A DNA stretch of 64,000 nt from Streptomyces sp. NBC_01445 (GCF_035918235.1 NZ_CP109485.1:3658001-3722000); one strand, 5' to 3'. Positions 26,392 through 34,636 are shown, counted from the first letter of the stretch. The notes: generated by a model from the letters alone, not told the origin. Numbers and translations: made by a program.

Positions 26392-27201
26392 CTACCCGAA
26401 CGTCGCCCACTCCAGCCAGAAGTCCAGCAGCTCCCGCTCCCCGAGCACCTCCACGCGTCCGCCGTCGAGGGGCGCGCGCCGGTAGAACGCGAGCAGTACG
26501 TCGGTCAGCGGCCCCCGCAGAGCGACGGTCGCCTTCTCGTGGCCGCGGCGCCACGTGAAGCCGTCCTCGCCCAGCTCGACCAGCCATTCGGCGTTCAGCT
26601 CCGGCGGTGTGCCGGTGGCGTGGAGGTGCAGGCTGCGCCCGCCGCCGCGCAGCTGCGCCGCGCTGTCGGACAGGTCGGACCGCTGGGCGTAGGCGACGAT
26701 CTGCAGCCACTCGTCGATCGCGTCGGCGGCGAGCTCGGGCGCCACCTCGTACGCGGCCTGCGCCGTGAGCGCCGCGTCCGCCCGGTGGATCACCGTCTCG
26801 TGCGTCATGCGGCGGGCCCAGAAAGCGGTGGTGCGATCCCAGGACCAGGTCCACAGGCGCGTGTCGGGGCCCGCGGCGCGCAACGCCCGCGCGGTCAGCT
26901 CGGCGCCTTCCATGAGCCAGGCCGCGAGCGCGGCCGGGTCGTCGCTCCCGGGCCCGTCGAAGCCCGGCACCTTCTCGTCGGGAACCTCCTCGGTGGCCCC
27001 GGTCCGCACGATCGTCCCGACCCAGCGGTGCGCGCCGCCGAGGTGCACGACGAGGTCGCGCAGGGTCCAGTCGGGGCAGGTCGGCACGGTGGCCGTGAGG
27101 TCGGCACCGGCGAGATGCCCCACCAACAGAGCGGTCTGCTCCACGACTTCGTCGCAGTAGCGGTCATGGGCGAGCTGTCCGGGTGCCGCGGTCTCCGTCA
27201 T
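26392..27201 (-). CDS. Maleylpyruvate isomerase/DinB-like mycothiol-dependent family protein
   Basis: The 269-residue protein has the N-terminal MDMPI/DinB four-helix bundle (VEQTALLVGHLAGADLTATV, PTCPDWTLRDLVVHLGGAHRW) with metal-binding His positions (including VIHRADA), and a smaller C-terminal domain. Members of this actinobacterial family use mycothiol or have unknown substrates. The ATG at 27201 lies 10 bp after the thiQ-like stop, so it is probably the last gene of the TPP-controlled operon; a link to thiamine is only contextual. Confidence 0.82.
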   Translation of the reverse strand: MTETAAPGQLAHDRYCDEVVEQTALLVGHLAGADLTATVPTCPDWTLRDLVVHLGGAHRWVGTIVRTGATEEVPDEKVPGFDGPGSDDPAALAAWLMEGAELTARALRAAGPDTRLWTWSWDRTTAFWARRMTHETVIHRADAALTAQAAYEVAPELAADAIDEWLQIVAYAQRSDLSDSAAQLRGGGRSLHLHATGTPPELNAEWLVELGEDGFTWRRGHEKATVALRGPLTDVLLAFYRRAPLDGGRVEVLGERELLDFWLEWATFG

Positions 27202-27211
27202 ACGGCGGACC

Positions 27212-28264
27212 CTATGCGGCGGACGCGCCGTCCAGCACCACGATTTCGCCCGCGTCGAACGCCACCCCGACCTCGCCCCCCGGCTCCGGCGCGTCCCGCA
27301 GCGCGCAGGCCGCTTCGAGGCGGGGCGCTTCCCCGGCCTGAAGGTGTATGGCGACATGCGTGCCGCGGAAGGTGCGCGCGGTGACCGTGCACGTCAACTG
27401 GGCCTCGGCGGCGGGCACAAGGCGTACACCCGCGGGCCGGACCAGAATCCGGCCCGGGCCCTGCGGGGAGCCCGCGGGGACGGGGACCTTGCCCCACGGC
27501 GTGTCCGCGGCCTCGCCGGCGACCGTGGCCTCGACCACGTTGTCGAAGCCGAGGAAGCGCGCCACGAACTCGTCGGCAGGGTGCTGCCACACCTCAAGTG
27601 GCGTACCGGACTGGGCGATCCGTCCGTCGCGCATCACCACGACGCGGTCGGCGAGCGCGAAGGCCTCGCCCTGGTCGTGCGTCACGGCGAGCACGGTCGT
27701 GCCCAACTCGCCGAAGAGTTCCCTGAGTTCGACGACCAGGCGCTCCCGCAGCGAGCGGTCGAGCTGACCGAGCGGCTCGTCGAGCATGAGCAGACGAGGG
27801 CGGGGAGCGAGCGCTCGGGCGAGAGCGACGCGCTGCTGCTCGCCGCCGGACAGCGAGGCGACGGCGCGCCGCCAGGCTCCGGGCAGCCCGACAAGCTCCA
27901 GCAGCTCCCGTACACGGTCCTGCTGTTCGGAGCGGGAGGCACCGTGCATCCGCAGCCCGAAGGCGACGTTGCCGCCCACGTCGCGCTGCGGGAACAGCTG
28001 GTGGTCCTGGAACATGAGGCCGACGCCCCTCCGGTGCGCGGGCACACCCGCCTGGTCGCGGCCGTCGAGGAACACGCGGCCCCCGTCGAGCCCCTGGAGC
28101 CCGGCCACGACCCGCAGCAGCGTCGACTTGCCGCTGCCGCTGGGGCCGAGCACGCACACGATCTCGTGCTCCGCGACCTCCAGACCGACCCGGTCGAGCG
28201 CCGCATGCGCCGTTTTGAACGGGCCGAACCGCACGGTCGCGTCGTCCAGAGTGAGCAGGGCCAT
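27212..28264 (-). CDS. thiQ: Thiamine-type ABC transporter ATP-binding protein
   Basis: This 350-residue ATPase has Walker A GPSGSGKSTLL, the Q-loop (GLMFQDHQLFPQRDV), signature LSGGEQQRVALARAL, Walker B LLMLDEPLGQLDR and the switch His in AVTHDQGEA. A C-terminal TOBE-like domain extends it beyond the ~230 residues of enteric ThiQ, so the symbol rests on the operon and its riboswitch rather than on close identity. The ATG at 28264 overlaps the permease stop by one base and has GGAG upstream. It powers the permease encoded just before it. Confidence 0.88.
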   Translation of the reverse strand: MALLTLDDATVRFGPFKTAHAALDRVGLEVAEHEIVCVLGPSGSGKSTLLRVVAGLQGLDGGRVFLDGRDQAGVPAHRRGVGLMFQDHQLFPQRDVGGNVAFGLRMHGASRSEQQDRVRELLELVGLPGAWRRAVASLSGGEQQRVALARALAPRPRLLMLDEPLGQLDRSLRERLVVELRELFGELGTTVLAVTHDQGEAFALADRVVVMRDGRIAQSGTPLEVWQHPADEFVARFLGFDNVVEATVAGEAADTPWGKVPVPAGSPQGPGRILVRPAGVRLVPAAEAQLTCTVTARTFRGTHVAIHLQAGEAPRLEAACALRDAPEPGGEVGVAFDAGEIVVLDGASAA

Positions 28265-30051
28265 CAGAACTCCCCCGTCGTACGGTCCGTGCGGATGCGT
28301 TCGAGCAGCAGCAGCGACACCGCGCACACCACCATGAGAATCGTCGAAAGGGCCATCGCCTGGCCGTAGTTGAGGTCACCGGCGCGCCCGAGGAGCCGCG
28401 CCACGGCCACCGGCAGAGTGGGGTTGTCCGGGCGGGCGATGAACACGGTCGCCCCGAACTCGCCGAGCGACACGGCGAACGTGAACCCGGCCGCGATCAG
28501 CAGCGCCCTGCGCACCATCGGCAGATCGACCTCGCGCCAGGCCCGCAGCGGCGAGGCGCCGAGGACGGCGGCGGCCTCGCGCAGCCGCCCGTCGACCGCG
28601 CGCAGGACCGGCAGCATCGTGCGCACGACGAAGGGCACCCCGACGAGGGCCTGGGCCAGCGGCACCAGGATCCACGCGCCGCGCAGGTCGAGGGGCGGCT
28701 TGTCCAGGGTGATCAGGAATCCGAAGCCGACGGTGACGGCGGAGACGCCGAGCGGCAGCATGAGGAGCGCGTCGAAGCCCCGTACGAGACGGCCGGCCAT
28801 GGGGGTCCCCCCGCTCGAGCGGAGCCGAGAGTGGGGGAGGGTCAGGGCCGCGGCGGCGAGTCCGCCGATCACGACGGCGATGGCGGTCGCGGCGAGCGCG
28901 TACGTGAGGGAGTTACCGACGGCCTCGATCGGAGGCACCAGGAACACGCCGCTGTCTGACGAGGTCAGTGCCTTGTAGTAGGCGAACCCGAAGCCGTCGG
29001 GACCGTCGAACGAGCGCTGGATGAGCACGCCGAGCGGCAGCAGGATCAGCACCGCGACCGTGGCGACCACTCCGGCGAGCAGCGCCCACTGGCCCGCGCC
29101 GCGCGGGCGCCGGGCGGTGTGCGCCGCGTCGACGAGGCGCAGCGCGCTCTCCCGGCGGCGCACGCTCCAGGCGTGCACGGCGAGGATGATCCCGACGGCG
29201 GCGAACTGCACGATCGTGAGGACGGCCGCCGTGGAGAGGTCGAAGATCTGCGCGGTCTGCCGGTAGATCTCCACTTCGAGGGTGGAGAAGGTCGGCCCGC
29301 CGAGGATCTGGACCACGCCGAACGACGTGAACGTGAAGAGGAAGACCATCAGTGCGGCGGCCGCGACGGCCGGTCCGAGCGCGGGCAGCGTCACCGTCCG
29401 CCAGGCCGTCCAGCGGGAGGCGCCCAGCATCCGGGCGGCCTCCTCCTGCCGCGGGTCGAGCTGTGACCACAGTCCGCCGACGGTGCGGACGACTACGGCG
29501 TAGTTGAAGAAGACATGGGCGAGCAGGATCGCCCACACGGTGGTGTCGAGGCGTACGCCCCACAGGCTGTCGAGCAGCCCGCCGCGGCCCACCAGCGCCA
29601 GGAACGCCGTGCCGACGACGACGGTCGGTAGCACGAACGGCACGGTGACGGCGGCCTTCAGGACCTGCTTGCCCCTGAACTCGAAGCGCGCGAAGACGTA
29701 CGCGCCGGGGAGGGCGATCAGCAGCGTGAGCGCCGTCGACGCGAGCGCCTGCCAGGTCGTGAACCACAGGACATGCCGGATGTCGGGCTGCCCCAGCACA
29801 TCGGCGATCCGCCCCAACTGCCAGTGCCCGCCCGCCTTCAGGCCGCGGGAGACGATCGCCGCGACCGGATAGGCGAAGAACAGCGCGAAGAACGCGACGG
29901 GCACGGCCATCAGGCCGAGCCGCGCCGCGCTCCCGCGCCCCTTAACGGTCTTCGCCGAGGGCTTCACCGGGGGCTTGACCGGTTGCTTGACCGGTTGCTT
30001 GACCGGTTGCTTGACCGGTTGCTTGACCGGAGGCCCTGCGGGCGGCGTCAC
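28264..30051 (-). CDS. thiP: Thiamine-type ABC transporter permease (double-length)
   Basis: The 595-residue permease carries two fused membrane halves of about six spans each, as in ThiP/FbpB proteins. EAA loops are seen in both halves (EEAARMLGASRWTAWRTVTL; REAAAVLGASPLRAWREVDL). The GTG at 30051 overlaps the thiB stop as GTGA; another GTG at 30072 is possible. The N-terminus has a repeated Val-Lys-Gln-Pro tract coded by 12-bp DNA repeats. A loop between the halves (PHSRLRSSGGTPM) is encoded by a palindromic repeat that appears inserted in frame. It imports thiamine or a precursor with the flanking proteins. Confidence 0.87.
   Translation of the reverse strand: MTPPAGPPVKQPVKQPVKQPVKQPVKPPVKPSAKTVKGRGSAARLGLMAVPVAFFALFFAYPVAAIVSRGLKAGGHWQLGRIADVLGQPDIRHVLWFTTWQALASTALTLLIALPGAYVFARFEFRGKQVLKAAVTVPFVLPTVVVGTAFLALVGRGGLLDSLWGVRLDTTVWAILLAHVFFNYAVVVRTVGGLWSQLDPRQEEAARMLGASRWTAWRTVTLPALGPAVAAAALMVFLFTFTSFGVVQILGGPTFSTLEVEIYRQTAQIFDLSTAAVLTIVQFAAVGIILAVHAWSVRRRESALRLVDAAHTARRPRGAGQWALLAGVVATVAVLILLPLGVLIQRSFDGPDGFGFAYYKALTSSDSGVFLVPPIEAVGNSLTYALAATAIAVVIGGLAAAALTLPHSRLRSSGGTPMAGRLVRGFDALLMLPLGVSAVTVGFGFLITLDKPPLDLRGAWILVPLAQALVGVPFVVRTMLPVLRAVDGRLREAAAVLGASPLRAWREVDLPMVRRALLIAAGFTFAVSLGEFGATVFIARPDNPTLPVAVARLLGRAGDLNYGQAMALSTILMVVCAVSLLLLERIRTDRTTGEF
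28799..28840. repeat. Palindromic repeat, copy B, inside the thiP-like gene
   Basis: This unit begins ATGGGGGTCCCCCC, contains the core GCTCGAGCGGAGCCGAGAG and ends TGGGGGAGG. It is the fullest match to the units at 40588-40628 and 40667-40710. It lies in the coding sequence of the permease and keeps the frame. Confidence 0.75.
29960..30031. repeat. 12-bp tandem repeat coding for Val-Lys-Gln-Pro
   Basis: Six consecutive 12-bp units follow the pattern TGCTTGACCGGT. The four central ones are almost identical, while the outer ones are diverged. They encode the N-terminal VKQP repeats of the permease. Such a tract is prone to length change by slippage. Confidence 0.85.
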
Positions 30052-31133
30052 TTCAGTACGAGCGAGGTCCACGACTTGACCCAGGCGTCACGGTTGTCGG
30101 CGATCTTCTTCGGCGCCATCGTCTTCGGTGCGTCGACCTTGATGTCGTACTTCGCGTAGTCGGCGGGCAGGGCCGCGTCCTTCGTCACCGGGTCCACGAA
30201 CATGTTCAGCGGCATGTCCTGCTGGAACTCCTTCGCGATCAGGAAGTCGAGGAGCGCCTTGCCGCCCTTCTCGTTCTTCGCGTTGCTCAGCAGGCCCGCG
30301 AACTCGGTCTGGCGGAAGCAGGTGCCGGTCGCGACCCCGGTCGGGGCGGTCTTCGGCTGCGGGTCCGAGTAGATCGCCTCGGCCGGCGGCGACGACGCGT
30401 ACGACACGACGAGCGGCCGGTCGCCGCCCGCCTTCCTGCCACCGGCCGAGCCCGAGAACTCCTCGTTGTACGCCTGCTCCCAGCCGTCGACGACCTTCAC
30501 GCCATTGGCCTTGAGCTTCTTCCAGTAGCTCTGCCAGCCTTCGTCGCCGTACTGCGCGGCGCTGCCGAGCAGGAAGCCGAGACCGGGCGACGACGTCGAC
30601 ACGTTCTCCGTGACCAGCAGGTTCTTGTACGCGGGCTTGGCGAGGTCGTCGAACGAAGCGGGCGGCGTCAGCTTGTGATCGGCGAAGTACTTCTTGTCGT
30701 AGTTGACGCAGATGTCGCCGGTGTCGATCGGGGTGACGCGGTGCTTGTCCCCGTCGAGCTGGTACTCGGGGCGGACCTGGTCCAGGCCCTGGGCCTCGTA
30801 CGGCTGGAAGAGACCGTTGTCGAGGGCTCGCGACAGGAGCGTGTTGTCGACGCCGAAGAGGACGTCGCCCTGCGGATTGTCCTTGGACAGGATGGCCTTG
30901 TTCACGGCCTCTCCCGCGTCACCGTCCTTCAGGACGGTGACCTTGTAGCCGGAGCGCTTCTCGAAGTCCTTGAGCACGCTCTTGGAGACGGCCCACGAGT
31001 CATGGCTGACGAGGGTGACGGTCTTGGACTCCGCAGAGTCCTGGCCGGACCCGGATCCCCCGCACGCGGAGAGCGCGACGAGTCCGAGACCGGCCGCCAT
31101 GGCGACGGCCGTGGCCTTGATGGTGGTGCTCAC
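30048..31133 (-). CDS. thiB: Thiamine-type ABC transporter substrate-binding lipoprotein
   Basis: The 361-residue protein has a lipoprotein signal (basic start, hydrophobic core, LSAC with Cys24). The mature part is a ThiB/TbpA-type periplasmic binding fold (VTLVSHDSWAVSKSVLKDFE, GDVLFGVDNTLLSRALDNGL, PIDTGDICVNYDKKYF). It captures thiamine or its phosphates outside the membrane. The GTG at 31133 has AGGAGG upstream, and that SD can be masked by a leader hairpin. The upstream TPP riboswitch is the strongest evidence for the substrate. Confidence 0.92.
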   Translation of the reverse strand: MSTTIKATAVAMAAGLGLVALSACGGSGSGQDSAESKTVTLVSHDSWAVSKSVLKDFEKRSGYKVTVLKDGDAGEAVNKAILSKDNPQGDVLFGVDNTLLSRALDNGLFQPYEAQGLDQVRPEYQLDGDKHRVTPIDTGDICVNYDKKYFADHKLTPPASFDDLAKPAYKNLLVTENVSTSSPGLGFLLGSAAQYGDEGWQSYWKKLKANGVKVVDGWEQAYNEEFSGSAGGRKAGGDRPLVVSYASSPPAEAIYSDPQPKTAPTGVATGTCFRQTEFAGLLSNAKNEKGGKALLDFLIAKEFQQDMPLNMFVDPVTKDAALPADYAKYDIKVDAPKTMAPKKIADNRDAWVKSWTSLVLK

Positions 31134-31143
31134 TTAAGTTCCC

Positions 31144-31200
31144 TCCTGGGTGACCAGGAAGAGACGCGGCCCCGCCCGGGATCGCGGACGATTCCCGGGC
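31144..31200 (-). promoter_or_regulatory. Expression platform of the TPP riboswitch
   Basis: Two hairpins lie between the aptamer and thiB. The distal one pairs GCCCGGGA (31174-31181) with TCCCGGGC (31193-31200), with no U-tract. The proximal one pairs TCCTGG (31144-31149) with CCAGGA (31154-31159); its arm covers the start of the AGGAGG ribosome site of thiB. This suggests control at translation initiation. Confidence 0.55.
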
Positions 31201-31219
31201 AGGGCGCAACAGCTTGAGT

Positions 31220-31312
31220 GGCGACCGAACTTCCTACCCAGAATGACCTGGGCAAGGTTCAGAGGGTCTGCGGCCGATGCCGCACTCTCAGCGCTGTGGC
31301 GCTCCCCTGTCG
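31220..31312 (-). ncRNA. TPP riboswitch (THI element)
   Basis: On the minus strand the conserved aptamer parts occur in order: GGGGAGC, GCTGAGAGTGCGG, GCAGACCCTCTGAACCT and, at the end, GGGTAGGAAG. These are the hallmark P2-P5 segments of thiamine pyrophosphate riboswitches. It begins about 30 bp after the rlmN stop and leads into thiB. Binding of TPP should turn the transporter operon off. Confidence 0.95.
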
Positions 31313-31342
31313 GAATATGAAGATGTACGTACGCCAGTCAGG

Positions 31343-32449
31343 TTACCGCTCGGTGGCGGCGAGCTGGCCGCACGCCCCGTCGATCTCCTGGCCACGGGTG
31401 TCGCGGACGGTGACCGGCACGCCGTGGGCCGCGATGGCCTCGACGAAGGCCTTCTCGTCCTCGGGGCGCGAGGCCGTCCACTTCGAGCCCGGCGTCGGGT
31501 TCAGCGGGATCAGGTTGACGTGGACCCGCTTGCCCTTGAGCAGACGGCCGAGCCGGTCACCGCGCCAGGCCTGGTCGTTGATGTCGCGGATGAGCGCGTA
31601 CTCGATGGAGATGCGGCGGCCCGACTTCTCGGAGTACTCCCACGCCGCGTCGAGGACCTCGCGGACCTTCCAGCGCGTGTTGACCGGGACGAGGGTGTCG
31701 CGCAGTTCGTCGTCGGGGGCGTGCAGCGAGACGGCGAGACGGCACTTGAGGCCCTCGTCGGCGAGCCGGTGCATGGCGGGGACCAGACCGACGGTCGAGA
31801 CGGTGATCCCGCGCTGCGAGAGGCCGACGCCGTCGGGCTCGGGGTCGGTGAGCGCGCGGATGGCGCCGACGACCCGCTTGTAGTTGGCCAGGGGCTCGCC
31901 CATGCCCATAAAGACGATGTTGCTCAGGCGGGCCGGGCCGCCCGGGATCTCGCCGTCGCGCAGCGCGCGCATGCCGTCGACGATCTGGTGCACGATCTCG
32001 CCCGTCGACAGGTTCCGGTCGAGGCCGGCCTGTCCCGTGGCGCAGAACGGGCAGTTCATTCCGCAGCCCGCCTGCGAGCTGATGCACATGGTGACCCGGT
32101 CCGGGTAGCGCATCAGGACGGACTCGACGAGCGTGCCGTCGAAGAGCCGCCACAGGGTCTTGCGGGTGGTGTCCTGGTCCGTCGACAGATGCCGGACGAC
32201 CGTCATCAGCTCCGGAAGCAGCGCCTCCTGCAGCTTGCCGCGCGAACCGGCGGGGATGTCGGTCCACTCCGCGGGGTCGTGCGCGAACCGCGAGAAGTAG
32301 TGCTGCGACAGCTGCTTGGCGCGGAACGGCTTCTCACCGATCGCGGCAACGGCCTCCTTCCGCTCGGCGGGCGAGAGGTCGGCGAGGTGCCGCGGCGGCT
32401 TCTTGGCTCCGCGCGGGGCGACGAAAGTGAGTTCTCCGGGCTTAGGCAT
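31343..32449 (-). CDS. rlmN: 23S rRNA (adenine-2503-C2)-methyltransferase
   Basis: This 368-residue radical-SAM enzyme methylates A2503 of 23S rRNA (and A37 of some tRNAs). The CxxxCxxC cluster is C129-G-M-N-C133-P-F-C136. The glycine-rich SAM region ([12 protein letters not shown]) and the C-terminal Cys for the methyl-transfer cycle ([17 protein letters not shown]) are present. The ATG at 32449 and its GGAAGGG ribosome site both lie inside a 28-bp sequence repeated at 34637-34664. In many Streptomyces rlmN directly follows cdsA; here 2.2 kb separates them, so its original promoter region has been displaced. Confidence 0.95.
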   Translation of the reverse strand: MPKPGELTFVAPRGAKKPPRHLADLSPAERKEAVAAIGEKPFRAKQLSQHYFSRFAHDPAEWTDIPAGSRGKLQEALLPELMTVVRHLSTDQDTTRKTLWRLFDGTLVESVLMRYPDRVTMCISSQAGCGMNCPFCATGQAGLDRNLSTGEIVHQIVDGMRALRDGEIPGGPARLSNIVFMGMGEPLANYKRVVGAIRALTDPEPDGVGLSQRGITVSTVGLVPAMHRLADEGLKCRLAVSLHAPDDELRDTLVPVNTRWKVREVLDAAWEYSEKSGRRISIEYALIRDINDQAWRGDRLGRLLKGKRVHVNLIPLNPTPGSKWTASRPEDEKAFVEAIAAHGVPVTVRDTRGQEIDGACGQLAATER

Positions 32450-32468
32450 AACCCTTCCAGTGTCGCAG
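32441..32468. repeat. Left direct repeat (att-like) over the rlmN start
   Basis: The 28-bp sequence starting CTTAGGCATAACCCTTCCAG is found again at 34637-34664 with a single difference (T at 32461, C at 34661). It covers the first three codons and the ribosome site of rlmN. Confidence 0.85.
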
Positions 32469-32867
32469 ATCCATTTGTGTGACCTGGGCTCACAGAGATG
32501 AGCGGTAGTCGTCACTGGCCGTCATGGGTCGTCGCGGGCCCTCCTCCGACGGCCCGCAGACGGCCCGGCCCGCCCCTCCTGCGGAAGGATCCATGCAGGT
32601 GGGCACGCTGATCGGCAACTGATGTCACGGGTCACCCGTCTGTCGTGGGCGACGGTTGAGCCCGCCGGCAGCCCGGGGCGATGCGAGTGATCGCCGGGAG
32701 CCTGTTCCGGCTCATCGCTCGGCCCACGTCCGCCGCGTCCGGGACAGATCGCCCCACTACCCGACTTCTTGTACTGAGCATTTGACACAAGATCCCGGGT
32801 GGGCCATCTTGCTACCTACGGTTTGTATCTATGACTTGACACAAGTGCACACATCGGGGGTCCCCTC
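32450..32867. other. 418-bp non-coding left arm of the element
   Basis: No convincing gene is seen; frames on both strands lack codon bias and start signals. The first part is GC-rich. The last ~100 bp are AT-richer and hold two TTGACACAAG copies (32782-32791, 32836-32845) just upstream of the membrane-protein gene, giving -35-like and operator-like features. Confidence 0.5.
32782..32846 (+). promoter_or_regulatory. Two TTGACACAAG boxes, putative GntR operator/promoter
   Basis: The boxes lie 54 bp apart. The second is a perfect short palindrome, ACTTG-ACA-CAAGT (32834-32846); the first keeps the TTG-ACA-CAA core. The first also matches a -35 hexamer. The two lie 22 and 77 bp upstream of the ATG at 32868, whose operon encodes a GntR regulator, so autoregulation is likely. 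No certain -10 was identified. Confidence 0.45.
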
Positions 32868-33614
32868 ATGCTCGACACCGTTCCGCCTCCGTCCCGCGCC
32901 CGCGCCGACCGCTACGCACGCTTCGGCGGCCTGACCGCCGGCGCCCTCCTCTCCCTCTATCTGATCGACAACTCCGGCGGGCTCGGGACTGGAGCCCTGA
33001 TCGCCATACCCGTGTTCGGCCTCTGCGCCGCGGCCGGTGTCCTGCTCGGCGAATACATCACTGCCCGCCCTCAAGGCGCCGTCCGCACTGCCGGGCTCGC
33101 CCCACGCCGGATCCGCGACTACGTTCCGCCCCAGCTGACGGTGGTACTGCTCATCGAGGCGGCCCTGCTCATCGCGCTCCTCGTCACCGCGACCGCGATC
33201 GGCTCCCCCGACGACATGGGCCGGGCGGGACGTGTGCTCACGATGGCCTGCTCTGGCGTGACCGAATCCCATGGCCCCTGGCCCGGGTCCTTCTACGCCG
33301 GTCCGGCCCTCGCCTCCCTGGCCCTCGGCACCGGCGCCTGCGGTCATGCCCTGCGGCACATCACCCGCCGCCCCGGCGATGATCAGGAGCGCCGCGACCG
33401 GGCGTCGGCCATCACCGCAGCGTGGGGCCTTCTGGTCGCCGCTCCCCTGGCCGGCACCGCGTGGAGTGCCGCCGGGTCGCTGCGCGGGCTGAGCTGCGAC
33501 GGCATGCTCGGCAGCGTGGCCGCCTGGACCCTCGTCCCCATCTGCCTGGTCTCCCTGAGCACCGCGATCTGGTGCCTGTTCACCGTCGTCTCGCCGAGGG
33601 CGGCCCAGCGGTGA
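32868..33614 (+). CDS. Polytopic membrane protein of the element, paired with a GntR regulator
   Basis: The 248-residue protein has about six hydrophobic spans (roughly residues 20-40, 43-62, 91-112, 140-160, 185-203 and 215-240), with basic segments between them (ITRRPGDDQERRDRAS). I recognise no enzyme or transporter motif. The ATG at 32868 follows a G-run (GGGGG). Its stop overlaps the GntR start as GTGA, so the two are coupled. Membrane protein plus small YtrA-like GntR pairs are frequent in actinobacteria, where the regulator often controls its partner. The function is unknown. Confidence 0.72.
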   Translation: MLDTVPPPSRARADRYARFGGLTAGALLSLYLIDNSGGLGTGALIAIPVFGLCAAAGVLLGEYITARPQGAVRTAGLAPRRIRDYVPPQLTVVLLIEAALLIALLVTATAIGSPDDMGRAGRVLTMACSGVTESHGPWPGSFYAGPALASLALGTGACGHALRHITRRPGDDQERRDRASAITAAWGLLVAAPLAGTAWSAAGSLRGLSCDGMLGSVAAWTLVPICLVSLSTAIWCLFTVVSPRAAQR

Positions 33615-33994
33615 CCGGCCCGGCCGTGCGGGTGGACACCGCCAGTCCCGTCCCGCCTTACGAGCAGATCCGTGCCCAGCTCGCGACCCTGATCTCCTCA
33701 GGGCGACTGCCGGAGGGCGAACGGCTGCCGACCATCCGGCAGCTGGCGTCCGATCTGGGGCTGGCTGCCGGCACGGTCGCCCGGGCCTACCGAGAGCTGG
33801 AGGGCGCGGGCCTGATCCGCGCCCGGCGTGGTGCGGGGACCCGGGTGGCGCCCCTGCCCCCTTCGGCCAAGCACCCTTCTCCTGAGGAACTCGCGCCCCT
33901 GGCCCGGCGATTCCGGGATGAAGCCCGGACGCTGGGCGCGGATGACGCGGCGATCACGCAAGCACTGCGTTCCGTACTGGCGGACGCAGACTGA
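33611..33994 (+). CDS. GntR-family (YtrA-like) transcriptional regulator
   Basis: The 127-residue protein consists of a winged helix-turn-helix (PPYEQIRAQLATLISSGRLP, then LPTIRQLASDLGLAAGTVAR and AYRELEGAGLIRARRGAGTR) and a short helical tail. There is no large effector domain, as in the YtrA subgroup. The start is GTG at 33611, overlapping the upstream stop. GntR-type repressors also occur as Kor proteins of Streptomyces integrative plasmids, but this short form is not specific to them. It probably binds the TTGACACAAG boxes upstream of the operon. Confidence 0.88.
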   Translation: MTGPAVRVDTASPVPPYEQIRAQLATLISSGRLPEGERLPTIRQLASDLGLAAGTVARAYRELEGAGLIRARRGAGTRVAPLPPSAKHPSPEELAPLARRFRDEARTLGADDAAITQALRSVLADAD

Positions 33995-34179
33995 GCCGAC
34001 TGGTCCGGAACCTCCGGGGCATGTCCCAGCCCGGCTCCGCCAGGACCGCCGCCCAGGATCGGCGGCAGTTCAGCCGGTCGCCCCAGGACACAGGTCCGGG
34101 CCGGGATCAGATCGTTCGAGATGGGACAAGGGGCGAGTCCGCTTGCAGACTAATTCGAACACGCGATCTAATTCACGGT

Positions 34180-34386
34180 ATGGACCACACCATCCCCAAC
34201 GACGCCGTGAATACACAGCGGGAGTGGACCGCGACCTACGAGCGACTGGCCAGGCAGCCCGGCCGCACCGCCCTGCGGCGTCGCTTGTACCGCCTCTCTG
34301 TGCGCTTGGCGGCGTATCCCCTCAGCCCCGCGGCGCGCGTGGAGCTCCGCCGCCGGGCCCGAGACGAGGAGGCCGGACGCGATTGA
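34180..34386 (+). CDS. Small basic protein of unknown function
   Basis: The 68-residue product (MDHTIPNDAVNTQREWTATY, then an Arg-rich helical part RRRLYRLSVRLAAYPL) has no family I recognise. The basic helical character would allow nucleic-acid binding, but this is a guess. The ATG at 34180 is preceded by two CTAATTC copies (34150-34156, 34168-34174) and no clear SD. The next small gene overlaps its stop. It sits in the 185-bp-spaced second half of the repeat-bounded element. Confidence 0.55.
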   Translation: MDHTIPNDAVNTQREWTATYERLARQPGRTALRRRLYRLSVRLAAYPLSPAARVELRRRARDEEAGRD

Positions 34387-34556
34387 CCAGCCGCGGTTCG
34401 ATGGACACCGTCCTCCCCACCGCCCAGACCCTGGCCCGCTGGGCCGATGCCAACGGCTACCGGCCGAACGGATACCCCCGCGAGGTCAACCTGGAGCGTC
34501 CCGAGAACGCTGACGGCCGGGTGACGGAATTGCAGGCACCGGTGACCCGGGCCTGA
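34383..34556 (+). CDS. Small protein of unknown function
   Basis: The 57-residue product from a TTG at 34383 includes the stretch TAQTLARWADANGYRPNGYP. The TTG overlaps the previous stop (TTGA) and has GAGGAGG about 11 bases upstream, better than the ATG at 34401, which has no SD. I do not recognise the family. It is the last gene before the right repeat and ends about 80 bp from it. Confidence 0.5.
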   Translation: MTSRGSMDTVLPTAQTLARWADANGYRPNGYPREVNLERPENADGRVTELQAPVTRA

Positions 34557-34636
34557 CCAATCGCAGCCGAGCCTGACCAGTGATCACGTTCGGGCGGCAT
34601 CATGCCGCATCACCAAAGCGCCACGTGAGACACCGT

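Noticed and set aside
32782..32815. Clear housekeeping promoter starting at the first TTGACA of the element
   Set aside because: No convincing -10 hexamer lies 16-18 bp downstream; reported only as an operator/-35-like box.
32522..32934. Possible integrase fragment in the left arm of the element
   Set aside because: Frames on both strands were read; no R...HxxR...Y recombinase motifs or resolvase motifs are present.
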